Shown here: positions 1-8,837 of the stretch, piece after piece | How the letters are laid out: each line of letters opens with the position of its first letter | Position numbering within the stretch: the first letter of the stretch is position 1 | NCBI GenBank assembly: GCA_948566455.1 | Contig: CAOYQO010000010.1 | Span: 43,368-107,367 of the forward strand | DNA: 64,000 bases | Direction of reading: 5' to 3' | Source of the DNA: an uncultured Phocaeicola sp. | GTDB lineage: Bacteria; Bacteroidota; Bacteroidia; Bacteroidales; Bacteroidaceae | Notes under the pieces: generated by a model | The model's database searches: none | What the model saw: only the letters and a program-made list of their open reading frames with translations | What the model was told of the DNA's origin: nothing | Made by a program: the position numbers and the translations under genes

Positions 1-1931
1 GCAGACATTTCCCCGCAATCATCATTACCGGCATAACCTGAAGAGGAATCATTATACAGTTCATTCATGATATGTGCCACATATTTTTGTGTTTTCCAAG
101 GTTCTCCCGCACACGCATACAGATAAGCCACATGATGGCTCGGCTCATTGCCATGCGCATATTGCCCTACAAAACCGGAAGCATTGTCATTCAGTTCACC
201 ACTTTGGTGATTGACTGTGAAAAAGGTATCCAACTTTGCCGTAAAAGCTTTGTTTCCCCCTGTCAGTGAAATCAAGTCAGGTATATTCTGGGGTACATAC
301 CAGAAGTATTGCCAGGCATTCCCCTCAGTGAAAGGGTAGCCACCATTGGCTCCATACTTATAAGGATCGAAAGGCTCCATCCATTCTCCTTTCTTATTTT
401 TCGGTTGAAAGAATTTTGTTTCTGCATTAAATAAATTCCTGTAAAAAGCAGAACGCTTCATAAAACGCCCATAATCCTCCTCTTTCCCTAATTTCCGGGC
501 CAACAGTGCAACACACCAATCATCAAAAGCTTGTTCTAAAGTAATAGAAACAGATTGTGTTTGAATATCCTCAGGCATGTATCCATATTTCTCCCATACT
601 TCAAAAGGAAAGTTCGGATGAGATACGATGGAACTGCTATGAACCGCTTCATAAGCCTTTTCCGCATCCACTCCTGCAACACCTTTCAGCACAGCATCCA
701 CAATGACAGGAATGGAGTGATTACCAATCATACAATAATTATCCTGCCCCCATAATTGCCATACAGGCAAATAACCATAATAGTCATATTGCCTCATCAT
801 GCTTTTAATAAAATCAGGAATGCGGTCGGTATGCAGCAAAGTATAAAGCGGATGAGCTGCTCTGAATGTATCCCATAAAGAAAAAGTGGAATAATGAACT
901 TCATTATCGGCTACCTTACGTGTCGTATAATCGGCAGCCATATATTCACCATTTACATCGCTCATCGTATTAGGTTGTACCATAGTGTGATATAAAGCTG
1001 TATAAAAAATCTTTTTCTGCAAACCGGTACCTTGGATGATGACTTTCTTCAATTCTTTCTCCCAGCTGGCTTCGGCAGCAGAAGCAATATGTTCAAAGTT
1101 CCATCCGGGAACCTCAGCTGCCATATTCAACCGGGCATTTTCAATGGAAACTGGAGATAAAGCGACTTTACATATCAATTCATTATTCCACTTCTTGTCG
1201 AAACAGAATAATCCACACAGTTCTGTACCATTAATGACAGGAGTATTCTCATACCTCCGATTGCCATCATGTAACTGACTGGATAAGATTGGTTGGGAAA
1301 ATTCAAGATGGAAATATATTTTCCTCAGTTTTGCCCATCCTGTAATAACACGATATCCTTCTACTACTGTAGGAGAAACTACACGGATTTGTGATTGAAT
1401 TATCCGGCGGTTCCAACTCTCCTTATTTGCCGAATGATCTAAATCCAACCATAATTTCAACTGACCGCCATCAGAATAGATATAGCGATGTACCCCTACA
1501 TGCACAGAAGCCGTCAACTCCGCTTGAATCTTCTCATCCGTTAATAATACTTGATAATACCCCGGACGCGCCTGTTCGTTTTGATGAGTAAAAGACGATT
1601 TCCTTTTATCACTCATGGTAGGAAATAGAAGGATATCTATAAAATCGGAAGCACCGGTTCCGCTTAAACGTGTATGACTGAAACCATAAATAATAGAATC
1701 ATTATAATCATATCCCGAAGCTTGTGCCCAATCAGGCGCTTCACGAGTATCGGGACTCAGCTGCACTATACCAAAAGGGACAGTAGCTCCTGGATAATTA
1801 TTCCCAGAAAGACTGGATTGAACAGCACCGGTTCCAATAAACGGATTAACCCAACGAGTTAGATTTTGGGCACTAATACAATTTACAGAAAGAATAAAAA
1901 CAGCCAATAAATTTGCAAATCTTTTCATCAT
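1..1931 (-). CDS. GH92 family alpha-1,2-mannosidase, secreted (3' end outside window)
   Basis: Partial gene, 643 complete codons, running off the left edge. Exo-acting, calcium-dependent mannosidases of this family trim alpha-mannosides from N-glycans or yeast mannan in the periplasm or at the cell surface. Visible family motifs are NPFIGTG (residues 29-35), PFGIVQLSPDT (about 52-62), GFSHTRLSGTG (83-93), SLWDTFRAAHPLYTL in the middle, GNEPSHH with E596 as the likely general acid, and GNDDCGEMS (635-643), which carries the aspartates expected for base catalysis. Family members are about 740-760 residues, so roughly 100 residues are missing. The start is a double ATG followed by a signal peptide ending near CISA-Q. 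No SusC/D partner lies beside it on this strand. The family call is firm; the exact linkage specificity cannot be read from sequence. Confidence 0.95.
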   Translation of the reverse strand, partial: MMKRFANLLAVFILSVNCISAQNLTRWVNPFIGTGAVQSSLSGNNYPGATVPFGIVQLSPDTREAPDWAQASGYDYNDSIIYGFSHTRLSGTGASDFIDILLFPTMSDKRKSSFTHQNEQARPGYYQVLLTDEKIQAELTASVHVGVHRYIYSDGGQLKLWLDLDHSANKESWNRRIIQSQIRVVSPTVVEGYRVITGWAKLRKIYFHLEFSQPILSSQLHDGNRRYENTPVINGTELCGLFCFDKKWNNELICKVALSPVSIENARLNMAAEVPGWNFEHIASAAEASWEKELKKVIIQGTGLQKKIFYTALYHTMVQPNTMSDVNGEYMAADYTTRKVADNEVHYSTFSLWDTFRAAHPLYTLLHTDRIPDFIKSMMRQYDYYGYLPVWQLWGQDNYCMIGNHSIPVIVDAVLKGVAGVDAEKAYEAVHSSSIVSHPNFPFEVWEKYGYMPEDIQTQSVSITLEQAFDDWCVALLARKLGKEEDYGRFMKRSAFYRNLFNAETKFFQPKNKKGEWMEPFDPYKYGANGGYPFTEGNAWQYFWYVPQNIPDLISLTGGNKAFTAKLDTFFTVNHQSGELNDNASGFVGQYAHGNEPSHHVAYLYACAGEPWKTQKYVAHIMNELYNDSSSGYAGNDDCGEMS

Positions 1932-1953
1932 AGATTTAAGTTTCATTTATTGG

Positions 1954-1961
1954 CAAAATTA
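1954..1961 (-). promoter_or_regulatory. Candidate -7 promoter box for the GH92 gene
   Basis: On the minus strand this reads TAATTTTG, matching the Bacteroides -7 consensus TAnnTTTG, about 22 nt before the start codon. No clear TTTG -33 box is seen at the usual 19-20 nt spacing. Confidence 0.5.
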
Positions 1962-2190
1962 GTATATCCACACTCCCCACACAGATAAATTCTCGTCTAT
2001 TTTAGCTTCATTTGCTTCATAAAGGCAAGTTTCTTGCCTCATCACCACTAAATATTACCATTATTCCGTTCATCCCAATTCATTTACCGCTAATAATGAT
2101 TATCCCGACATTTCCAATCCCTCTTAATGTAAAAAAATCATAAATTCAGGAATGTAACCCCAATTACCGTATTCTTTTCACCTATTTTCT

Positions 2191-2198
2191 TATATTTG
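2191..2198 (+). promoter_or_regulatory. Candidate -7 promoter box for the helicase gene
   Basis: TATATTTG matches TAnnTTTG and lies 32 nt before the ATG at 2231. The upstream T-rich stretch has no perfect TTTG box. Confidence 0.55.
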
Positions 2199-2230
2199 TA
2201 AATTATTCCATCACACAAACGTAAAAACAA

Positions 2231-5200
2231 ATGGACCAGACCTTACTAAAATACTGGAAAACTTGTCTTCAAGATGCAGAGCGCAAAGCTATTGCTCTCA
2301 AAGGACCACGAATCACCCTAAACATTGGTGACAAGATACTTAAATTCATTCCTCTCAAAAGTATTCCTGTTATTTTCCCTGATTGGAAAGCAGAAGACAG
2401 CAATGAAAAACAAAAAGTAATGATTGCTCCTTGTATTCTTTTGCCCGAATTTGAAAACGGCTGGACTTCCCAATCAGAAAGACCGGAATATCCCTTCTTG
2501 ATTACTGCCATCATGTTGCCTGACGGCAAACTAACCGTATGCGAGAACGAATCAGACAGAATCCCAATATTTATTCGTAAATTTTTGGAGCCTAATGCAG
2601 CCAATGACCGCACTATAGCTTCTCTTTCAAAAGTAGATCAACTACTATCCAATTTTAACACTGAAGAAACAAAATGGGAGGCCTATTGGCAAGCATGCGA
2701 GCAGCTTTTCAAGAAAGCAACCGGCAAAACTTTCAGCACAATGAATTACTATGATAATCCAGAAATCATTATCATAAAAGCCTCCGAGCGCAATATGGCA
2801 CAGCCCATAATCACACTATATGACAAACTCTTAAAAGATGACAATACCACTCCACATCCCCTGTTGAATTTATTAATACAAACAAAATCTGCTAACGCTC
2901 TTCCTATTCCAACTAACCGGAAAGTATATTGCAACCAAGAACACTGGGCACAAATGAGCAGCGACTTTCCTTTGTCCATATCTCAACGCGAAACACTAGC
3001 AATGTACACAACACCGGAATGTGCTGATATTTTTGTCGTCAACGGTCCTCCGGGAACAGGAAAAACCACTTTTCTGCAAACTGTCATCGCAAACAGACTT
3101 GCTCATAACATTCTAAACAATCCGGAAGAGCCGGAAATTATAGTTGCAAGTTCAGCTAATAATCAGGCGATCACCAATATCCTAAAGGATTTCAAAGCGG
3201 AAACAACCAATGACACAACACATCCCCGGTTGTCCAACCGCTGGCTACCCGAACTGGATACATTAGGCCTATATCTGTCAGGGAAAAAAGAGCTGCAACA
3301 ACAGTACAAAATGATGTTCAACCCCAAAGGGGATGGATTTCCGGCAGCATACGATACACCTGAACGTCAAGAAGAGTACAAACAATTCTATCTGCAATGC
3401 TTCAATAACTTTTTCAAGAAAAACTATCAAGACGAAACAAAATGCCGGCAATTTCTCCGTAAAGAAATGCAAGCCCTCCAAAAAAAGATTATTCTCTGTA
3501 TCCAAGCTGCCGAAACAACAGAATACGGAAACCGGAAGGAAAACAATATATTACAGAAGTTTATCCGCAAATTCCATGAGCCATTACCCTCCTATGACAA
3601 AGTAATAGAACAGTGGACTTTGACAGAAGAATTCAAAGAACGTTACGAAAAAATAAGTTCCAACCCTGAGTATGGCAACTTGCCTTATACAGAAGACATG
3701 GCAGTAAGGCTGGATATCAGCTATCGGTATCAAATGTTCTGGTATGCCATACATTATCGGGAAGCCGAGTTTATTCACCGGTTAAGCAAGTGCGATGAAG
3801 GCAAGCAGCGCACACAAGAAGCCTATACCCAAAGATTAAAACGTTTGGCTTGCGTAATGCCTGTTTTCATCTCTACTTTCCATTCTCTACCCAAGTATAT
3901 GACCTATGCGGAGAACGGAAAATGGGATATTCCTTTATACAATGGAATAGATCTGTTGATTGTAGATGAATCCGGACAAGTTTCACCCGAACTTGCCGTT
4001 CCCTCCTTCAGTTTGGCCAAGCAAGCGATTTTAGTAGGTGATATTCAACAAATAGAGCCTGTATGGTCCATTTCTGATGAATATTCATTCATTAATTTAA
4101 AGAATCTGGGCATTGTTTCCAACCAGTCCTCGGAAAAATACCGTTTTTTAGAAAACAATGGTTTCCTTTCTTCTTCCGGAAGTATAATGAAACTGGCACG
4201 TAAAAGCTGTAATTTTACAGTAAAAGGTGAAAAAGGAGCTTTTCTGACCGAACACAGACGATGCGTAGATTCCATTATTGCCTATTGCAATGATTATGTT
4301 TACCACGGCAGGTTACTTCCTAAAAAAGGTAACGAAGTAAAATACAAGTCCCTCCCTTCCAAAGGATATGTACACATCAACAGTTACAGCAGCCCTGGAA
4401 AAACAGGAAGTCGCCTCAACCGGGCTGAAGCGGAAGCCATTGTCTGTTGGCTGGAACTGGAAAAAGATAATCTGGAAAAGACCTATAAAAAGCCTATTCA
4501 TGAAATTGTAGCCGTAGTAACTCCTTTTAAAGCCCAAGAAGCCGAAATACGGCATCAAATACAAAAAATATCAGGAAATGAGAAATATAAAGATATGATC
4601 ATCGGCACAGTACATTCCCTGCAAGGTGCCCAATGTCCGATTGTTCTTTTTTCAACAGTCAACTCTCCCGAAGACCATTCTCTTTTTATGGAGCGTGATG
4701 GAAAATACAATATGCTCAATGTAGCGATATCGCGCGCTCAGCATCATTTCATTGTTTTTGGCAACATGAATATTTTCCATCCGGAAGAAAACACCCCGGT
4801 AGGAAATATGGCTAAATGGCTTTTCGATGATCCATCCAACGAGATTTCCAACAACTTTATTTACCAACAGGAAGTTCCGCTGTGCACCTACCACCCCACC
4901 CTTCGTCTGTCCACCACAGAAGAGCATATCCAGGTTCTGCACCAAGCTTTTGAAAAAGCAAGACACCGCCTGCTGATTGTATCTCCATTCATATCTATCC
5001 ACGCCATAGAAAACGACCAGTTGGTTCCGCTGATACGCCACACGGTACACCGAGGAGTGGATGTCACAGTCTACACCGATTCGTCTCTAGATTATGATAC
5101 GAAAACCAATCAGTTGCTCAGCCGTGCCGAAGAGGGACGGAACATATTAATAGAAAATGCCGCAACCCTCATTGAAGTAAAAGGTATCCACAATAAATCA

Positions 5201-5698
5201 TTGGCCATTGATAACCATACACTTATAGAGGGTTCTTTCAACTGGTTATCCGCCAACCGCCATAAAGAATACTCCCGCCACGAATGTTCCATAGTTGTAT
5301 CATCTGTTCAAGCCGATGAGTACATCAACAATCTGATAAAGGAACTAGAAAGCAGAGAAAAAACCTTTCAATCCCTATCTAAGCCTACAATCAATCTTGA
5401 CATTGACCAAAAATATCCGGGGTTCTTTACAAAAGAATCTTTTAATGATTGTACAGAAGAAGATATTTGCCGTATAAAACAAAAAGTCCAAGAGTTAGGC
5501 ATTCAGAAAACAGTCCTTCCACCTTATATCCATAAACAACGTGAAACTTTCCCACGTGCTTATGAACCTTGGTGCACAGAAGAAAAGGAAATTATATGTG
5601 AGTTGATGCAAAAGACCAATCATCTTTCTATTTTTATAGAATGTCTGCAACGTACAGGACAAGCAATTCAAATTCAGATAGAAGGCAAAAATAATTGA
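2231..5698 (+). CDS. SF1 (DNA2/UPF1-like) helicase fused to a phospholipase-D-type nuclease domain
   Basis: 1155 residues. An ATP-driven helicase core is followed by one PLD-type phosphodiesterase domain. Walker A GPPGTGKT lies at 272-279, Walker B DESGQ at 579-583, then the GDIQQ motif, GTVHSLQGAQ (motif V region) and NVAISRAQHHF (motif VI). These are typical of superfamily 1B helicases that include DNA2, UPF1 and many bacterial defence proteins. The PLD signature is H987-x-K989-x4-D994 followed by EGSFNW. A single HKD motif implies that the nuclease works as a dimer. The first 230 residues and last 130 match nothing I recognise. The gene stands alone, with its own promoter box and a long inverted repeat downstream. 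Nucleic-acid processing is well supported; an anti-phage or repair role is inference. Confidence 0.9.
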   Translation: MDQTLLKYWKTCLQDAERKAIALKGPRITLNIGDKILKFIPLKSIPVIFPDWKAEDSNEKQKVMIAPCILLPEFENGWTSQSERPEYPFLITAIMLPDGKLTVCENESDRIPIFIRKFLEPNAANDRTIASLSKVDQLLSNFNTEETKWEAYWQACEQLFKKATGKTFSTMNYYDNPEIIIIKASERNMAQPIITLYDKLLKDDNTTPHPLLNLLIQTKSANALPIPTNRKVYCNQEHWAQMSSDFPLSISQRETLAMYTTPECADIFVVNGPPGTGKTTFLQTVIANRLAHNILNNPEEPEIIVASSANNQAITNILKDFKAETTNDTTHPRLSNRWLPELDTLGLYLSGKKELQQQYKMMFNPKGDGFPAAYDTPERQEEYKQFYLQCFNNFFKKNYQDETKCRQFLRKEMQALQKKIILCIQAAETTEYGNRKENNILQKFIRKFHEPLPSYDKVIEQWTLTEEFKERYEKISSNPEYGNLPYTEDMAVRLDISYRYQMFWYAIHYREAEFIHRLSKCDEGKQRTQEAYTQRLKRLACVMPVFISTFHSLPKYMTYAENGKWDIPLYNGIDLLIVDESGQVSPELAVPSFSLAKQAILVGDIQQIEPVWSISDEYSFINLKNLGIVSNQSSEKYRFLENNGFLSSSGSIMKLARKSCNFTVKGEKGAFLTEHRRCVDSIIAYCNDYVYHGRLLPKKGNEVKYKSLPSKGYVHINSYSSPGKTGSRLNRAEAEAIVCWLELEKDNLEKTYKKPIHEIVAVVTPFKAQEAEIRHQIQKISGNEKYKDMIIGTVHSLQGAQCPIVLFSTVNSPEDHSLFMERDGKYNMLNVAISRAQHHFIVFGNMNIFHPEENTPVGNMAKWLFDDPSNEISNNFIYQQEVPLCTYHPTLRLSTTEEHIQVLHQAFEKARHRLLIVSPFISIHAIENDQLVPLIRHTVHRGVDVTVYTDSSLDYDTKTNQLLSRAEEGRNILIENAATLIEVKGIHNKSLAIDNHTLIEGSFNWLSANRHKEYSRHECSIVVSSVQADEYINNLIKELESREKTFQSLSKPTINLDIDQKYPGFFTKESFNDCTEEDICRIKQKVQELGIQKTVLPPYIHKQRETFPRAYEPWCTEEKEIICELMQKTNHLSIFIECLQRTGQAIQIQIEGKNN

Positions 5699-5762
5699 TT
5701 ATAATCCTGAACTGATATCCTTTTTATGATATTCGGGAAACTTGGGAAACAAGAATCAGTCC

Positions 5763-5820
5763 CTATACGGAAGAGAGGAAAAGACAAATTACTTTTCGCC
5801 TTTTCCTCTCTTCCGTATAG
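5763..5820. repeat. Perfect 21-bp inverted repeat between convergent genes
   Basis: Arms at 5763-5783 and 5800-5820 are exact reverse complements, with a 16-nt loop. It sits between the helicase (plus) and the DUF418 gene (minus), so it probably ends transcription from both sides. Neither flank has the T-run of a classical intrinsic terminator. Confidence 0.8.
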
Positions 5821-5846
5821 CATATGCAACTCCTGCCCAGAGTTCC

Positions 5847-7018
5847 TTATTTTTTGGAATACATCCAGGTCCATTTATGCCAAAGACTCTCTAACGGTCC
5901 CTGCTTATGTCCTTTCAACCACCACTTGCAGAACTGTACTTGCAACAAAAAGAGTACAAAACCAACCAACAAACTCAACGTATATCCACAGTACGGAGCC
6001 AGATAAAATCCGAAAGGGAAATAAATAATAGCTCCGGCAATAGATTGGGTGATATAATTGGTCAGACTCATCCTACCATAATAACGAAGATTTGATACAA
6101 AATTCCTGAACCTATCCCGTTGATAAAGCAATACAAAAGAAGCAACCAGTACAAATGTAAAAGCGAACTTTTGCCACATATCAAAAGCAGTTCCGGCAGT
6201 CTGGCGAATGAGTTCACTGTCACTAGCCATAATCAACTCTTTCAGTTGGAAAAGCGGAGCAAAAGAGATAGCGGAAATGATAAGAGCCTTCACCCAAAAA
6301 CGAGTATGTTTTTCGGAAGTAACAAACAATTGTTTGCGTCCGATGTATAATCCCATCAAAAACAAGCCGGCAGTCTGCCAGAAACGCCCTGCTCCCAGAG
6401 CCCAATATAGACTGGCTTTCTGACCAAAGGTCATATTCTTACCCACAAACTCCCCTCTTTGGTATATTCCGCCACTTCTTTATACATCGCGCCCACTCCC
6501 CAATCGGGCAAAGTATAAGAAGGATCAAACAGACCTACTATATAATGATACCACTCAACGGGCTGCAATAAAAACAAAATAGCCGTAACAAGTATGGCAC
6601 AGTCACTCCACTTGCGCACCACAAACAATACGATTCCCACTACCGAGAACAGCAACAGCACATCTCCTGCCGGAAAAAAAGCTGCATTCAGCGTAGCAAA
6701 AGCTACCAATAACAGCAAACGCCACAGAAAACGATAACCAAAATCTTTTCCTTTACGCTGTTGGTTAGCCGACTGAATATAAAATGTAAATCCAAACAGC
6801 AAAGCAAAAATGGCATACGATTTTCCAGCCAATAAAGTAAATGTAACATTGAATACCCCGTCATTCAGTATATTCAACCATGCAGGCTGGTCTACCGGAT
6901 AAACCGGAAAGATGAAATGCTCCAAACTATGCACTAAAAGAATTGCCATGACTGCAAATCCCCGTAAAGCATCCACCACCTCAACGCGTGGCAGTTTTTC
7001 TGATAATTGTTTTTCCAT
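5847..7018 (-). pseudogene. DUF418 (YeiB-like) membrane protein, broken by a frameshift
   Basis: Two overlapping frames together encode one DUF418 protein of about 390 residues. The N-terminal part (6431-7018, 195 codons) begins MEKQLSEKLPRVEVVDALRG and has several membrane segments. The C-terminal part (5847-6446) begins around the conserved MTFGQKASLYWA and ends in a DUF418-type hydrophobic block with YGRMSLTNYITQS. The frames join at a run of four C on the plus strand (6452-6455). One extra base there would read E-G-E-F-V-G-K-N-M-T-F and restore the protein. DUF418 proteins are inner-membrane proteins of unclear function, possibly transporters or acyltransferase relatives. The break could be a true mutation or a base-calling error. 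Confidence 0.85.
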
Positions 7019-7028
7019 GAACTAGTTA

Positions 7029-7196
7029 TTATTGTTTATTTAAAATTCGTTTTACCCAGCGGTTGGCCGGTTTCTCAAAATAATAATAAGAAAGCAGACT
7101 CAGCCCGATAGTGACTGCAAAGATAAGCGGAATACTGATATACAGACTGATATGCCAATCGTATGTTTGCGCCAACTGCACATAAGCAAATAATAT
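7029..7196 (-). pseudogene. C-terminal remnant of an acyltransferase-3-type membrane protein
   Basis: Reading the minus strand to the TAA at 7029-7031 gives about 55 codons with two hydrophobic stretches, ending LSYYYFEKPANRWVKRILNK. The F-E-K-P-A-x-R-W ending is typical of the last membrane segment of OafA-like acyltransferases. An in-frame stop lies just upstream near 7197, and no start or N-terminal part is present. The stop is 10 nt before the DUF418 start, so the two may once have been an operon. Confidence 0.65.
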
Positions 7197-7342
7197 CCAC
7201 TATACTCTCCTCTTCGGTGCTATTCCTGCTCTACATATCCGGGGGAGCGGTGAGCAACATTGGATAATAGACTACAGACAATATCATCAGAGTTTTGACA
7301 ACTCTTACCAAAAACTGTATATTAAAAAGAGAAACTGATTTC
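7197..7342. other. Probable deletion scar
   Basis: Between the acyltransferase remnant and the DUF4143 gene. The plus strand at about 7195-7269 reads as a short hydrophobic tail ending LYISGGAVSNIG and then two stops. It could be the 3' end of another lost membrane gene meeting the acyltransferase remnant head to head. No complete gene is present. Confidence 0.35.
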
Positions 7343-8614
7343 CTACAATATTTCCTTTAAATTCCAAGCCTGTATATGCCTGACCCCTTCATTGGAAGGG
7401 AATTGTACCTCATCCATGGAAACGACATATTTTTCATAATTATCACCTATCGTCAGCAAAGGAGCATATTCCCGTTCCATGGTTTGTGCCGTTTCCAACA
7501 TGTAAGTTGCTTGAAGATAAATCACTCTATCGTCCTTCATAGCAACAAAATCAACTTCTTTATCCCGAAAAGAACCTGTATATACAATATAGCCTAAACG
7601 ACGAAGTTCCAAATATACTGCATTCTCCAACAAATACCCGACTCCATAAGCAAAGCCCGGATAAAGAAAATTCTTAAAGGACAAGTCATTCAGATAATAC
7701 TTGCAATTACCTGCCACCACATCCTTTCCTTTTATATTGTAACGTTCTGTTTTATAAGCAAGAAAAGCTTCTTCTATATAACCTAGATAATTAGATAAGG
7801 TATCATAACTCACCTTCCGGTTCTTGGATTTAAAGAAATTAACAATATGCTGAACGGAAAACAGATTGGACGCATTATTCACCAAATAAATAAAAATATC
7901 ATCCAATAACCTTACATCACGAACGGGTTTACGCTTCACTATATCACGCAACAAAATCGTATCTTTCACAGAAGCGACATACTGTTTTTCTGACTCGACA
8001 GTGGGCAGGTTGTACAATTCGGGCAAACCGCCTTTCTGTAAATAGGCCAAATAAGAAGCCCGACCGGCAGGTTGCTGCATCAACTGTAAATATTCAGCAT
8101 AACTATAGGGGAATATATGAAATTCTACATAACGTCCCGACAAAAGAGTGGCAAGTTCACTGGAAAGCATTTTAGAGTTAGAACCGCTGATAAACAATTC
8201 ACTCTCTTCGACAAAGTCTTGCGAATGGGAGTTTACAAACCTTTCCCAGCCATCCACATTTTGAATTTCATCGAAAAACAAATATACTTTTCCTTGCGGT
8301 TTAAGCTTTTCCCGATAAAAACGATACAGACTTTCCAATGCTTTATAATCATCAATAAAATCAAATTCCAGATACTCCTTATTTATATATAGGATATTAG
8401 CCGGATTTACTCCTCGTTCCGAGACAAGACTTGAAGCAATTTGCCTGAGAATATAACTTTTGCCCGAACGACGTTGTCCTATAAGTACCTTCACCAAGTT
8501 ATTCCCCACAAAATTGCCAATCTTGTCGGTATAAGATTTCCGTTCCAGTCCCAATTGATACGTATTTCCACCCCAAAGGTTATACTTTTCTAAAGCTTTC
8601 CATTTATCGTCCAT
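7343..8614 (-). CDS. DUF4143 family AAA ATPase
   Basis: 423 residues from the ATG at 8612-8614. The N-terminal AAA domain has Walker A GQRRSGKS (46-53) and Walker B VYLFFDEIQNV. The C-terminal DUF4143 domain carries a nuclease-like fold remnant near YTGSFRDKEVDFVA. Proteins of this kind are common in gut bacteria, often several copies per genome; no cellular role is established. An upstream ATG in the same frame (8671) was not used, because the promoter box at 8632-8639 lies between the two and a transcript from it could only include the 8614 start. A TTCGAGTAT half-site overlaps this start codon. It is a single-gene unit with a distinctive control region. Confidence 0.9.
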   Translation of the reverse strand: MDDKWKALEKYNLWGGNTYQLGLERKSYTDKIGNFVGNNLVKVLIGQRRSGKSYILRQIASSLVSERGVNPANILYINKEYLEFDFIDDYKALESLYRFYREKLKPQGKVYLFFDEIQNVDGWERFVNSHSQDFVEESELFISGSNSKMLSSELATLLSGRYVEFHIFPYSYAEYLQLMQQPAGRASYLAYLQKGGLPELYNLPTVESEKQYVASVKDTILLRDIVKRKPVRDVRLLDDIFIYLVNNASNLFSVQHIVNFFKSKNRKVSYDTLSNYLGYIEEAFLAYKTERYNIKGKDVVAGNCKYYLNDLSFKNFLYPGFAYGVGYLLENAVYLELRRLGYIVYTGSFRDKEVDFVAMKDDRVIYLQATYMLETAQTMEREYAPLLTIGDNYEKYVVSMDEVQFPSNEGVRHIQAWNLKEIL

Positions 8615-8631
8615 ACTCGAATCTTTTCCCA

Positions 8632-8639
8632 CAAAGATA
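8632..8639 (-). promoter_or_regulatory. -7 promoter box of the DUF4143 gene
   Basis: Minus strand TATCTTTG fits TAnnTTTG and leaves a leader of 10-15 nt before the ATG. One palindrome copy sits where the -33 box and spacer should be. Confidence 0.65.
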
Positions 8640-8640
8640 G

Positions 8641-8666
8641 TTTTTTTCGAGTATAATCGAAAAAAA
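8641..8666. promoter_or_regulatory. Palindromic operator, copy 1
   Basis: Arms of seven T plus CGA, and TCG plus seven A, separated by GTATAA. It covers the -33/-7 spacer of the DUF4143 promoter, the position of a repressor site. Confidence 0.65.
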
Positions 8667-8681
8667 AACACTGTTTATTTC

Positions 8682-8705
8682 TTTTTTCGAGTATAATCGA
8701 AAAAA
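8682..8705. promoter_or_regulatory. Palindromic operator, copy 2
   Basis: Identical 24-bp core to copy 1, in the same orientation and exactly 40 bp away, which is close to four helical turns. It lies upstream of the DUF4143 promoter and about 130 bp before the divergent alcohol dehydrogenase gene. Confidence 0.65.
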
Positions 8706-8799
8706 CGTATCTATCTCAAACTGAATTAAAGAAAACGAATACAATCCGGCAGTATGTAAAATTTAACAAATTACTTAAACAAGCAAACTATTATTTTCC

Positions 8800-8807
8800 T
8801 ACATTTG
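8800..8807 (+). promoter_or_regulatory. -7 promoter box of the alcohol dehydrogenase operon
   Basis: TACATTTG fits TAnnTTTG, 30 nt before the ATG at 8838. No TTTG box is obvious upstream. Confidence 0.55.
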
Positions 8808-8837
8808 TTACCAGTGAAACTTTAAATACGAAAGAAC

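Larger units (their letters stand above)
1932..2230. other. Divergent intergenic region
   Basis: 299 bp between the GH92 gene (minus) and the helicase gene (plus). It is AT-rich and holds one candidate -7 box for each direction. No small ORF, repeat or RNA gene was recognised in it. Confidence 0.6.

Noticed and set aside
8615..8671. N-terminal extension of the DUF4143 ATPase
   Set aside because: It is read from the operator and promoter boxes themselves; the start at 8614 fits the promoter.
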